Assembly (NCBI GenBank): GCA_014764515.1
Contig: JACXWD010000026.1
Span: 1-40,198, forward strand
Length of the DNA stretch: 40,198 bases
Direction of reading: 5' to 3'
Source: Candidatus Polarisedimenticola svalbardensis
GTDB lineage: Bacteria > Acidobacteriota > Polarisedimenticolia > Polarisedimenticolales > Polarisedimenticolaceae
A program made the position numbers and the translations under genes. The notes beneath the pieces are model-generated. The model was not told where the DNA came from, made no database searches, and worked only from the letters and a program-made list of their open reading frames with translations. Position 1 is the first letter of the stretch. Every line of letters starts with the position of its first letter. Positions 16,468 through 24,400 of this stretch are shown here, piece by piece.

Positions 16468-17283
16468 ATGACGACGATGATCGGTAAGGGAAACCAGTTG
16501 GTTCGGCGGATCCGGATCCTGAGGCGGGATCGGACGGAGCGGGTTCGCCAGGGAGTATTCCTGGCTGAGGGTATCCACCTCTGCCAGGAGGCCCTGGCCT
16601 CAGGGGTTGAACTGGAACAGGTGGTCTACAGCGACCGGCTGTCGACTACCGACGAAGGCGCCGCTCTGCTGGCGGCCCTTCAGCGTTCCGGCGCTGTTCT
16701 GGACGAGACCTCGGCAACGATCCTCGATTCCATGCAGGACGTCCGTTCGCCACAGCCGGTTCTCTCCCTGGTCCGAATGGGAGCTGCCGCCTTTGACGAC
16801 CTGCTGAACCCTGAACGGGAGACCGCGCTGCTGGTGGTGGCCCACGACATCCAGGATCCCGGGAACCTTGGAACGATCATCCGCACGGCCGATGCCGCCG
16901 GAGCCACCGGCCTGATCGCCACCGGCAGCGGCGTAGACCTGCACCACCCACGGACCGTGCGATCCACCATGGGCTCCCTGTTCCGGCTCCCGACGTTGCA
17001 TTGTCCGGATATCCTGGACGTCATTCTTCGGCTGGAACAAGAGCGGTTTTGGAAGGTTGCCGCAGAGACCGGAACCGGCCCCCGGCCCGAGGAGGTGGAC
17101 TGGAGCCGCAAGACTGCCCTGTTCCTTGGCCCTGAGCGAGGCGGCATACCCGATGAGGCCCGCAGCCGCATGGACAGTTCCCTCACCATACCGATGGCGA
17201 CCGGGGTGGACAGCCTGTCGGTTGGAGCAGCGGCGGCGGTAATCCTGTTTGCCGCGAGGCGGGTCAGGAACCCTGCCGAATGA
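16468..17283 (+). CDS. SpoU/TrmH-family RNA 2'-O-methyltransferase
   Basis: SPOUT enzymes methylate the 2'-OH of rRNA or tRNA using S-adenosylmethionine bound in a trefoil knot. The N-terminal substrate-binding domain begins with VRRIRILRRDRTERVRQGVFLAEG. The three SpoU motifs follow: VAHDIQDPGNLGTIIRTADAAG, ALFLGPERGGIP, and IPMATGVDSLSVGAAAAVILF. Motif 3 has VDSLSVG where many members have NSLNVSV. Length 271 aa. ATG 16468 is used; 16477 is possible, as no Shine-Dalgarno is seen. The 3' end overlaps the histidine kinase gene tail to tail by 20 nt. Confidence 0.9.
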   Translation: MTTMIGKGNQLVRRIRILRRDRTERVRQGVFLAEGIHLCQEALASGVELEQVVYSDRLSTTDEGAALLAALQRSGAVLDETSATILDSMQDVRSPQPVLSLVRMGAAAFDDLLNPERETALLVVAHDIQDPGNLGTIIRTADAAGATGLIATGSGVDLHHPRTVRSTMGSLFRLPTLHCPDILDVILRLEQERFWKVAAETGTGPRPEEVDWSRKTALFLGPERGGIPDEARSRMDSSLTIPMATGVDSLSVGAAAAVILFAARRVRNPAE

Positions 17284-19606
17284 TCCTCAGGCGAGGCCTG
17301 TCAGGAGGATGGTCCCCTGAATCTTCAGGGCCGTCATCCCCTTCTCCGGCTTCCGCCATCGGGAGCGTGAAGCTGAACGTGGACCCATGTCCGGGCTCGC
17401 TCTCCACATGGATGGTGCAGCCGTGCAGCCTCAGGATGTTGTGCACGATGGAGAGACCGATACCGGCGCCGCCTTCCGACTCTGCTGCGGTTCCGGCCCG
17501 ATCGGCCCTGTAGAACCGATCAAAGACCTGTTTTTGATCCTCGGCAGGGATCCCGATACCGGTGTCCCGGACCTCCACCGCCACCAGGCCGGCATCCCCC
17601 TGCCGGGTCATCACCTCGATCATCCCGCCGTCCCGGTTGTACTTCACCGCGTTGCTCAGCAGATTGGTGAAGACCTGGAACAGCTTCTCCCGATCTCCGT
17701 GAACCCTGATTCCAGGCTGGTCCTGCCGGATGGACAGGGTCAGGTTCTTCGGCCCCAGCTTGGGCCGTATCAGATCTTCACATTCTTCCACCAACTGGTG
17801 CAGGGGGAAGACGGTGAGATGGAGGCGGTCGTTGCGGGCAAGGTTCAGGAGCCCGTCGATCATGGCAATGAGGCGGTCGATGTTCTTGAGTGAGAGGGTT
17901 AACCCTTTTTGCTGCTCCTCGGTGACGCTCCCCAGCCTCCCCTTGAGGATCATTTCGGTGTAGCCTCGGACCGACACCAGCGGGGTCTGCAGTTCATGGG
18001 AAACGTTCCCCAGCAATCTTGATTTCATATCGTCCAGCTTGACCAGTTCCAGGTTGTACTGCTCCTGCTCGGCCATCTTCTGGCGCAGATCCGCGTTGGT
18101 GCGATCCAGTTCCCGGCTGGAATCGATCAATGCGTTGATATTCGCCTGCAGCTCCGCCTCCTTGCTTTCCCTGTCCGCCTCCCCTGCCTGCTCCGAGGTT
18201 CGATCACTGCAGCTCAACATCCGGCCCAGGTACTGCCCCTGGCTGTCCAGGAGGGGCGTCACGGAGAGGTCGAGGGCACGGCCTCCCACTCGACCGGGTA
18301 CTGTGTCCCGCACCGGGTTCCGGTTGGCGGAGGCCAGGAAGGCCGCAACGTCGGCACCGTCGTCTCCCCTGTGACGGAGCAGCCGCAGGATCTCCCCTTC
18401 CGGCAATCCCAGGACCCCGGCCGATTCCAGGCCGAACAGCTCCAGGAACGCCCGGTTGGTCAGATGTACCAGGGGGCCTTCCGCCGTTTCAACCAGGACA
18501 AGGATCCCCTCCGGCGCCGCCTCCAGAACGGCGTCCAGCCGAGCCTCATTCCTCCTCAGCTCATCCTCGAATCGCGCCTGCCCGGTAACGTCCCTGAAGA
18601 TCGCCAGTATGGCCGGCCGGCCCTGGTACCGGATCGGAGAGCCCTTCATCCGGACCGGCAGATCGCCTTCGTCATCCTCCCGGCGCAGCGTCATGCGGAA
18701 CGGCTCCGGCGTACCTTTTTGCTCGATCCCCTGCAGCCGCTCCCGTACCTGGAGCAGGTCGGCGGTACCGACCAGGCTCTGGAACGGGCGGCCTTCCACC
18801 GTTCCGTCTTCCAGGCCAAGCATCGCTGCAAGGGGCGAGTTGGCCTGGACAACCTCACCGTCGCACAGAACCGCCACCCCGTCGGCGATGCCCTCCATCA
18901 GGAGATCCTGCTGCTCCTCCGCAGCCGCCAGAAGGGTTGTGAGCTTGTCCAGCTCCGCCTCATCACGGATCACCAGGACAAAACCGGTGGCGGGCGTCGG
19001 ACCGGTATCCCCCTTTTTGAGAAGCCGGACGGTCAGATCGGCGTGGAACGGTGTGCCGTCGTTCCGGACCATGTCGCCCTGGAGCCGGATTCCCGACTCC
19101 CGCAGCGACTTCCGCGCCAGCTTGGGGAGCAGTTCTTTCCAGAACTCCTCTTCGAACAACACTGACGCCGGCTGGGACAGAACATCGCCGGGCCTCCACC
19201 CGAACAGATCACAGGCGTTGCCGTTCACCGTCCTGATGTTGCCGTCGTGATCGGTGGTGATGATGGCGGTGTCGGGAACCGCCTGCTCCAGAACGGTGAT
19301 CCGTTCCCGGGACCGCTCCAGTTCCCCGGCGTGGACGTTCATGTCCTGGCCCAGGCGCTGCACCGAATCGGCCACCAGGGACATGGCGGAACGGCGCCCT
19401 ATTTCCGGTCGGCTGCGCATCCGTCCGGACCGCATCTCCTCGAGGGCAATGACGATCTCCCGGATTTCATCGGCCTGGCGACGCCGCCCGAGGAAGATCA
19501 GGGCGCACAGGGCAACCACTGCGAACAGCAGGAACAGACCGAGCCCGATCACGAGGACTTCCTCGCTCACTCCCTCAGGCAACGATAGCGCCAATCCTGC
19601 GATCAT
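17264..19606 (-). CDS. Multi-PAS membrane sensor histidine kinase
   Basis: 780 aa with ATG at 19606. One N-terminal membrane helix (about residues 16-39) is followed by a short linker helix. Three PAS-like modules come next: about 105-215 (AIITTDHDGNIRTVN), 228-345 (GIADGVAVLCDGEVVQAN) and 352-470 (AAPEGILVLVETAEG). A coiled coil (about 475-525) leads to HisKA with phospho-acceptor His537 (GNVSHELQTPL). The HATPase domain has N box NLLSNAVKYN, G1 DTGIGIP (681-687) and G2 GAGIGLSIV (713-721). A single helix with no periplasmic sensor suggests it senses cytoplasmic or membrane cues. It lies 19 nt after the EAL gene; the receiver protein two genes upstream is a likely partner. Confidence 0.93.
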   Translation of the reverse strand: MIAGLALSLPEGVSEEVLVIGLGLFLLFAVVALCALIFLGRRRQADEIREIVIALEEMRSGRMRSRPEIGRRSAMSLVADSVQRLGQDMNVHAGELERSRERITVLEQAVPDTAIITTDHDGNIRTVNGNACDLFGWRPGDVLSQPASVLFEEEFWKELLPKLARKSLRESGIRLQGDMVRNDGTPFHADLTVRLLKKGDTGPTPATGFVLVIRDEAELDKLTTLLAAAEEQQDLLMEGIADGVAVLCDGEVVQANSPLAAMLGLEDGTVEGRPFQSLVGTADLLQVRERLQGIEQKGTPEPFRMTLRREDDEGDLPVRMKGSPIRYQGRPAILAIFRDVTGQARFEDELRRNEARLDAVLEAAPEGILVLVETAEGPLVHLTNRAFLELFGLESAGVLGLPEGEILRLLRHRGDDGADVAAFLASANRNPVRDTVPGRVGGRALDLSVTPLLDSQGQYLGRMLSCSDRTSEQAGEADRESKEAELQANINALIDSSRELDRTNADLRQKMAEQEQYNLELVKLDDMKSRLLGNVSHELQTPLVSVRGYTEMILKGRLGSVTEEQQKGLTLSLKNIDRLIAMIDGLLNLARNDRLHLTVFPLHQLVEECEDLIRPKLGPKNLTLSIRQDQPGIRVHGDREKLFQVFTNLLSNAVKYNRDGGMIEVMTRQGDAGLVAVEVRDTGIGIPAEDQKQVFDRFYRADRAGTAAESEGGAGIGLSIVHNILRLHGCTIHVESEPGHGSTFSFTLPMAEAGEGDDGPEDSGDHPPDRPRLRIIRQGS

Positions 19607-19625
19607 GACCGGACCCTGCCCTCCT

Positions 19626-20933
19626 TCAGTTTCCCGCGGCTTCGCCGGGCATTCCCGGCGCCGCGAACAGGAATCCCTGGCCGAACCGGACTCCCAGATC
19701 CCGGATGGCCGTACTCTCGGCCTCCGATTCGACCCCTTCGGCGATGACGGCACTCCCCAGCCTGCCGGCAACCTGTACCAGCGATGTCAGCGCTTCCTGT
19801 TTGATGAGATGACTGTCGATGTCCCGGATCAGGCTGCCGTCCACCTTGAGGTAGTCGGGGCACAGCCGTTCCATGGTGGCCAGGCTGGCATAGCCCGAAC
19901 CGACGTCGTCCAGGGCGATGCCGAAACCCCGGGAACGCAGCGGCGCGATGGCGGCGGCGGTTTTGGCCGTGTCCTGGTCGGCGTCAGGCTCGGACAGCTC
20001 CAGCACCAGGTCTCCGGGGGTCAGGGCCGCCTCGGCCAGGAGATCCACGATCCGACCGCTCTGCCATTCCGGGTCGGACAGGCTCTGAGGCGTCACGTTG
20101 ATGAACAGCTTTCCGAGACCGTCCATACGGCAACAGGAACAGAGCGCCGTGGTGCGGCACAACCTGTCCAGAGCGGCGGTTTCACCTGCCGGGCCGGAAG
20201 CGGCAAACATGGAAACCGGCATTTCGTAAATGCTGCCCCGGGGACCGCGGGCCAGCGCTTCGTGGCCCAGGGTCTCGCCGGTGAACAGATCAATGATCGG
20301 GTGGAACAGGGTGGTGACGTCCGAATCCTCGATGATCCGCCGCAGTTCGTCGGCGCCGGCACGGTCCCGGCTCTGTTCCAGGCGCTCTTCCCGGTTACGG
20401 GCCTCCTCAACCGAGCCGTGGATGCGGCGCTCAAACCGGTAGTACGGGTTCTCCGACAGCAGGGCATGGCCGACCTGGAAACCGAGTCTCGGGTTCAGCC
20501 CGGCGAATTCGTCGTCATCGAATTGCGATTCCAGCCGTTCGGCCACCGTCACACCGATGGTGGCCAGCTGCCCCGCATCAACTTCAAGAGATCCGGGGAT
20601 CTTCGGTATGAAGATGATGAAGCGGTCGCCGGCAACGGCGTTGACCGACAACATGGAACCTTCGGGCAGTACATCTCCCACCATGGCGGTCAGACCGGCC
20701 GCCACCCGGGACAGGATGCGGTCCAGGGTCTGCCAGCCGTACAGCGATTCCACCAGCGGCAAGCCGGACATGCCGACGTGAAGCACGCCGATCTGCCGGC
20801 GGGCGTCCAGCCGGGACTGCAGTTCATTCACCAGCAACGGGTAGGCGGGCAGCCCGGTGGCCGGGTCGTGCAGGGCGCTCTTGAGGCGGAGGTACTCGGT
20901 GCGGTAGTGCATCGGTTCCGGCTTGCGGATCAT
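19626..20933 (-). CDS. EAL-domain protein with degenerate GGDEF
   Basis: 435 aa. The N-terminal half resembles a GGDEF fold (DPATGLPAYPLLVNELQSRL at about residue 23), but the active-site loop reads AGDRF instead of GGDEF, so cyclase activity is unlikely. The C-terminal EAL domain keeps most phosphodiesterase residues: HEALARG, INVTPQSL, LELSEP, ALDDVGSGYASL, DYLKVDGSLI, VIAEGVES and GQGFLF. It may hydrolyse cyclic-di-GMP or act as an effector; DDVGSG replaces the usual DDFGTG. The start overlaps the receiver gene stop as ATGA. Confidence 0.9.
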   Translation of the reverse strand: MIRKPEPMHYRTEYLRLKSALHDPATGLPAYPLLVNELQSRLDARRQIGVLHVGMSGLPLVESLYGWQTLDRILSRVAAGLTAMVGDVLPEGSMLSVNAVAGDRFIIFIPKIPGSLEVDAGQLATIGVTVAERLESQFDDDEFAGLNPRLGFQVGHALLSENPYYRFERRIHGSVEEARNREERLEQSRDRAGADELRRIIEDSDVTTLFHPIIDLFTGETLGHEALARGPRGSIYEMPVSMFAASGPAGETAALDRLCRTTALCSCCRMDGLGKLFINVTPQSLSDPEWQSGRIVDLLAEAALTPGDLVLELSEPDADQDTAKTAAAIAPLRSRGFGIALDDVGSGYASLATMERLCPDYLKVDGSLIRDIDSHLIKQEALTSLVQVAGRLGSAVIAEGVESEAESTAIRDLGVRFGQGFLFAAPGMPGEAAGN

Positions 20934-21322
20934 GACGCCGCCCCTTCCAGGGACATGAACACGTCCCGGACCCTGCTCACCAGTTCATCCACCTGGAACG
21001 GCTTGGTGATGTAATCCACGGCTCCCAGCTGCATGCCCTGGGACTTGTCCCGGATCTCCCCCTTGATGGAGAACATCACCACTGCCAGATCATCGAGCCC
21101 GCCGTCGGCCCGTATGAGCCGCAGCGTCTCCCAGCCGCTCATCCGCGGCATGTTGATGTCCAGCAGGACCAGGTCGAACGACTCGCCAAGGACCGCATCC
21201 AGCGCTTCTTCGCCGCTCCCGGCCGTCTTCAGGTCGTACCCCTCGGTCGCCAGGATCGTCTCCGCCAGCTCGCGGATCTCCACCTGATCATCCACCACCA
21301 GAATCTTGCGGTGTTCGGTCAC
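20930..21322 (-). CDS. Single-domain response regulator (CheY-like receiver)
   Basis: 130 aa with no output domain. Acidic pair Asp11-Asp12 (ILVVDDQ), phosphorylation site Asp55 (LVLLDINMP), and Lys in YITKPFQVDELV are all present; the switch position is Ser in VVMFSIKG. Start is GTG at 21322 with GGAGGAG 6 nt upstream; the longer frame to 21409 lacks this. First gene of the receiver-EAL-kinase operon, so phosphotransfer from the kinase probably modulates the EAL protein or another partner. Confidence 0.93.
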   Translation of the reverse strand: MTEHRKILVVDDQVEIRELAETILATEGYDLKTAGSGEEALDAVLGESFDLVLLDINMPRMSGWETLRLIRADGGLDDLAVVMFSIKGEIRDKSQGMQLGAVDYITKPFQVDELVSRVRDVFMSLEGAAS

Positions 21323-21524
21323 AATACTCCTCCGCACACGCACCAGGTGCGCACCATATGTAAGGCCCAAGCTTACACGGCGCCAATTCCCGGAGCAATG
21401 CCGGTTCACGTAACAAAGTTACGGTGAAAACCCGCGCTGCAATTGACTTTTACGTAATTGACAGCGCCGTATTCCGGCCTGTCGGCTGATTCGGGATCGG
21501 GGAGAGAAAGGAGGGAATCCGGAT
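21323..21524. other. Intergenic region with inverted repeat upstream of the receiver operon
   Basis: A 202-bp gap between the receiver gene start and the 3' end of the antitoxin gene. It contains a perfect inverted repeat CGTAAC-AAA-GTTACG (21409-21423) and A/T-rich TTTTACGTAATTGAC next to it, about 90-130 bp upstream of the receiver start, suiting an operator. No gene is evident in it. Confidence 0.4.
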
Positions 21525-21836
21525 TCAGCCGTCGGTCCCTGTTCCGGGAACAAAAGACACCTGGAGCCGTTGACCCAGGGCGGCCGCGATACGCTGCAAC
21601 ATGGACAGCGAATGTCCTTCGTAGTCGGCATCTTCGAGCCTGGCGATGACCGGCTGCTTTGTATTGATCAGCCTGGCAAGCTCGGCTTGAGTCAACCCCG
21701 CCTCGTGCCGCACATCGTAGATCATCTGGGCAATCCTGCTGTTCAGCGTTTCTTCCGCAATCATTCGTCGGAGTTCAGGATCGTCGCCGGTTACCTGATC
21801 CAGAATCTCCAGCGCGTCACTGGTCTTTCTACCCAT
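21525..21836 (-). CDS. HigA-type XRE-family antitoxin
   Basis: 103 aa. An N-terminal helical part (MGRKTSDALEILDQVTGDDP, RRMIAEETLNSRIAQMIYDVR) precedes an XRE helix-turn-helix: AGLTQAELARLINTKQPVIARLEDADYEGHSLSMLQRIAAALG. Such antitoxins bind the RelE-like toxin and repress their own promoter. The ATG (21836) overlaps the end of the toxin gene by 8 nt, the toxin-first HigBA order. The antitoxin is intact although the toxin frame is broken. Confidence 0.88.
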   Translation of the reverse strand: MGRKTSDALEILDQVTGDDPELRRMIAEETLNSRIAQMIYDVRHEAGLTQAELARLINTKQPVIARLEDADYEGHSLSMLQRIAAALGQRLQVSFVPGTGTDG

Positions 21837-22221
21837 CGTTCAGTAGCTCTCCTTCATAAGAATGTCCCAAATAATCTCTTTCAGTGTCTGTCTTACGACG
21901 GACGGCACGATCGATCACAGCGTCCGGAACTTTTCCTTCTTTGATCAGGCCAGCGGCCAGCACCACCCGGTTCCGACCATTGAAAAAGTAAAGAATGCGC
22001 AGCTGTACGTGCCCTCTCCGTGTTCGCAATTCGTAAATGCCGTCTCGAAGGTAATCACACTCTGGTCGTCGGAGTGCATGACCCTGTACAGCAAGGCGCC
22101 GGATTTTCGCGAGGCATTTGGCGTACCCTCACCGATCCGACTTCCGCAGTGCTACCAACCATTCAAGAACCGGCACCTTTCCCGACTTCTCGCGGTAGAA
22201 GACAACCTTGGTCCGGGGCAT
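21829..22221 (-). pseudogene. HigB/RelE-type toxin gene interrupted by an in-frame UGA
   Basis: From ATG 22221 the frame reads MPRTKVVFYREKSGKVPVLE and WLVALRKSDR, then TGA (22131-22129), then GYAKCLAKIRRLAVQG, LRRPECDYLRDGIYELRTRR, VQLRILYFFNGRNRVVLAAG and KVPDAVIDRAVRR to the stop at 21829. Both parts join in one frame as a normal HigB/RelE-ParE toxin (mRNA interferase) of about 130 residues. CGA-to-TGA at an Arg codon is the simplest cause. No convincing SECIS-like hairpin follows, and family members do not use Cys/Sec here, so a nonsense mutation is favoured. A 66-aa C-terminal fragment could still be translated from 22029 but lacks the N-terminal strand and helices. Confidence 0.82.
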
Positions 22222-22238
22222 GCCTGGTCCGTCCAATA

Positions 22239-22256
22239 TATAGCATTATTGCTATA
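22239..22256. promoter_or_regulatory. Palindromic operator of the HigBA locus
   Basis: Perfect inverted repeat TATAGCA-TTAT-TGCTATA, 18 bp before the toxin ATG, in an A/T-rich patch resembling a -10 region. This is where a HigA-type repressor would be expected to bind. Confidence 0.55.
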
Positions 22257-22338
22257 GAGGCAACCCTGGGGACCAACGATTTAACGAATAATTATGTCCG
22301 ATGAAAAGGAAATTGGACCTGAACTTTTGCGAAATCCA

Positions 22339-22354
22339 GTTTCCGAAAGGAAAC
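22339..22354 (-). terminator. GTTTCC hairpin downstream of the tRNA-Gly repeat array
   Basis: Minus strand GTTTCC-TTTC-GGAAAC, a 6-bp stem with a 4-nt loop. Nearly the same hairpin occurs at 25277-25292. No good T-run follows, so its terminator role is uncertain. Confidence 0.35.
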
Positions 22355-22370
22355 CACAATTGAACGCTTT

Positions 22371-22578
22371 GGAGCGGGAAACGGGACTCGAACCCTCCAA
22401 CAACGCGCGCGAAGCGCCACTCTCCGGGGACCGAGGACCGTTGGGGGCCACAACTGACACTACCGGGGTTATTTGGAGCGGGAAACGGGACTCGAACCCT
22501 CCAACAACGCGCGCGAAGCGCCACTCTCCGGGGACCGAGGACCGTTGGGGGCCACAACTGACACTACCGGGGTTATTT
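22371..22578. repeat. Two 104-bp tandem repeats carrying tRNA-Gly 3' ends
   Basis: Units 22371-22474 and 22475-22578 appear identical and are followed directly by the real tRNA gene, whose 3' end forms a third partial copy (22579-22603). Each unit is 25 bp identical to the tRNA T-loop-to-acceptor end (starting GGAGCGGGAAACGGGACTCG on the plus strand), then 79 bp of unrelated GC-rich sequence. The pattern is what repeated site-specific integration at a tRNA 3' end, or tandem duplication of an att-like segment, would leave. No integrase is nearby. Open frames across it are tRNA-antisense artefacts. Confidence 0.9.
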
Positions 22579-22653
22579 GGAGCGGGAAACGGGACTCGAA
22601 CCCGCGACCCTCAGCTTGGGAAGCTGATGCTCTACCAACTGAGCTATTCCCGC
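22578..22653 (-). tRNA. tRNA-Gly (anticodon CCC)
   Basis: Complete cloverleaf on the minus strand: acceptor GCGGGAA/TTCCCGC, D arm GCTC-AGTTGGTAGA-GC, anticodon stem CAGC/GCTG around loop TTCCCAA (anticodon CCC), T arm GCGGG-TTCGAGT-CCCGT, discriminator T and an encoded CCA (22580-22578). It decodes GGG. Its 3' end is repeated twice downstream. Confidence 0.95.
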
Positions 22654-22671
22654 TCTCTCTTGACCAGCGGG

Positions 22672-22677
22672 ATCATA
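22672..22677 (-). promoter_or_regulatory. Extended -10 of tRNA-Gly
   Basis: TGTTATGAT on the minus strand, with TATGAT at 22677-22672, about 19 nt before the tRNA 5' end. A partial -35 (TAGACC) lies 17 nt further upstream. Confidence 0.4.
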
Positions 22678-22702
22678 ACAGAGAGGGGCAACCCGGTCTA
22701 GA

Positions 22703-24400
22703 ATGGTTCCGATGGAATTCACGACGAACAACTCACTGACGTTTCTGCGGCTGGTGGTGGTTTTGATCTCCCTCGCCATCGGGGCCTGCTCCGGACCAGG
22801 CGGACCTGAACCCCGTATGGTGGAGGTCCTGCAGACATCGGAGTCGGGGCACAAGATGGCCTCTGTGGAACCGGTACCGTTTCAGGCAGGGAGCGCCGAC
22901 GGAACGGTCATAGCCATTTATCCGGAGAGACTGAAGCAGACCATCGACGGCATCGGATCGTCGTTCACCGAATCCTCCGCTTTTGTCCTGGCCCACCTGG
23001 AACCGGAACGACGCCGGGAGGTCATGGAGCAGATCTACGGTGAGGCCGGCGCCAACTTCACACTGACCCGAACCCATATCGGGTCATGCGATTTCTCCGT
23101 GGAGGGGAAGTATTCCTACGCCGACAAGCCGGACGACAAGGATCTGACGGCGTTCAGTATCGCACCGGACCAGGCCGGGTTCGATCCGGCGGATTATCCC
23201 GGCATCCAGGATGCGAGCTATGACCTCCTGCCGATGATCCAGGAAGCGCTGGAGATCAAGCAGGGCCAGAAAGAATCCGAGCTTAGGATCATCGCATCGG
23301 CATGGACGGCGCCGCCCTGGATGAAAACCATCGGGACCTGGTACGTCCCAGGATCGACCGAGAACAATTGGCAGGGCGACGGTGGTTGGCTGAAGCCGGA
23401 GTACGTCTCAACCTATGCCGACTATCTCCTCAGGTACCTGGAAGCCTATGGCAGCGCCGGAGTCCCGATCTGGGGGCTGACCCCGGTGAACGAGCCTCAC
23501 GGCAACGGCGGCAACTGGGAGAGCATGCATTTTTCGCCGGAATCCCAGAACGACTTCGTGAAGAACCACCTGGGGCCCCGCCTGGCGGAGAGTGATCATT
23601 CGGATGCAAGGCTCCTGATCTACGACCAGAACAGGGATGGTCTCGAAGAATGGGCCGACGCGATTCTCTCCGATCCCGACTCTGCAAAACAAGTGTACGG
23701 CGCCGCCGTGCACTGGTATTCCAGCACCTTCAAGGTGTTCGAGGACAGTTTCGAACGGGTCCACGAGAAATACCCGGACTGCAGCATCATCCACACCGAG
23801 GGTTGCATCGACAGCCTGGGGGTGGACGCCCCCGCCGGGATCGAAGACCCGGCCCGGTTCAAGGAAGCAGGCTGGTTCAAGAACGATGCGTTCTGGTGGA
23901 ACGCCAACGCCACCGACTGGGCGTACAGCGCCACCTGGGCCGGGGAGGCCGTCGCCGACCACCCGGTCTACACACCGGTGCACCGTTATGCCCGGAACAT
24001 CATCGTCAGCCTGGACCACTGGGTCGGCGGCTGGGTGGACTGGAACGTCGTCCTGGACCGGGACGGCGGGCCGAACCACGTAGGGAACTTCTGCGGCGCC
24101 CCGATCATGATCGATACTGCGACACAGGAGGTGTACTACACACCGATCTACTACGTCCTGGCCCAGTTCAGCCGCACCATCCGTCCCGGCGACCAGGCGG
24201 TCCGAACCGAGCGCACGCTGGCCGGGTTGGACCCGGACGCCCTGCATGCCTCTGCAACGATCAACAATGACCGGCTACTCAGCGTCCAGCTGTTGAATAC
24301 AACCAAGGAAGACATCGCCTTCAAACTACAGGTCGCGGATAGTTACGCCGACGTCACGATCCCGGCGAACTCGGTTCAGACCGTGCGGGTTCAGCTGTAG
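22703..24400 (+). CDS. GH30-family glycoside hydrolase lipoprotein
   Basis: 565 aa. The N-terminus has a lipoprotein signal (hydrophobic 15-27, then IGAC with Cys29), so the enzyme is probably anchored in the envelope. The (beta/alpha)8 domain follows the GH30 glucosylceramidase-like pattern: IDGIGSSFTESSAFVL, YGEAGANFTLTRTHIGSCDF, IIASAWTAPPWMKT, WGLTPVNEP with acid/base Glu264, and SIIHTEGC with nucleophile Glu366. A C-terminal beta domain ends in PANSVQTVRVQL. Likely substrates are beta-linked glucosyl, xylosyl or related glycans; the exact one is unknown. ATG at 22703 or 22712. The last 47 nt overlap the convergent HTH gene. Confidence 0.92.
   Translation: MVPMEFTTNNSLTFLRLVVVLISLAIGACSGPGGPEPRMVEVLQTSESGHKMASVEPVPFQAGSADGTVIAIYPERLKQTIDGIGSSFTESSAFVLAHLEPERRREVMEQIYGEAGANFTLTRTHIGSCDFSVEGKYSYADKPDDKDLTAFSIAPDQAGFDPADYPGIQDASYDLLPMIQEALEIKQGQKESELRIIASAWTAPPWMKTIGTWYVPGSTENNWQGDGGWLKPEYVSTYADYLLRYLEAYGSAGVPIWGLTPVNEPHGNGGNWESMHFSPESQNDFVKNHLGPRLAESDHSDARLLIYDQNRDGLEEWADAILSDPDSAKQVYGAAVHWYSSTFKVFEDSFERVHEKYPDCSIIHTEGCIDSLGVDAPAGIEDPARFKEAGWFKNDAFWWNANATDWAYSATWAGEAVADHPVYTPVHRYARNIIVSLDHWVGGWVDWNVVLDRDGGPNHVGNFCGAPIMIDTATQEVYYTPIYYVLAQFSRTIRPGDQAVRTERTLAGLDPDALHASATINNDRLLSVQLLNTTKEDIAFKLQVADSYADVTIPANSVQTVRVQL

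Noticed and set aside
19254-21014. Plus-strand open frame of 586 codons over the EAL and kinase genes
   Set aside because: Antisense shadow without any recognisable domain; the minus strand has complete EAL and kinase motifs.
22129-22131. UGA of the HigB gene as a second selenocysteine codon
   Set aside because: The position is not a Cys column in the family and no convincing hairpin with the right loop distance follows; a CGA-to-TGA mutation is simpler.
22252-22701. Small open frames and a CRISPR-like look of the 104-bp repeats
   Set aside because: There are only two units, the repeated part is a tRNA 3' end and the spacers are identical, unlike CRISPR; the frames are tRNA antisense artefacts.
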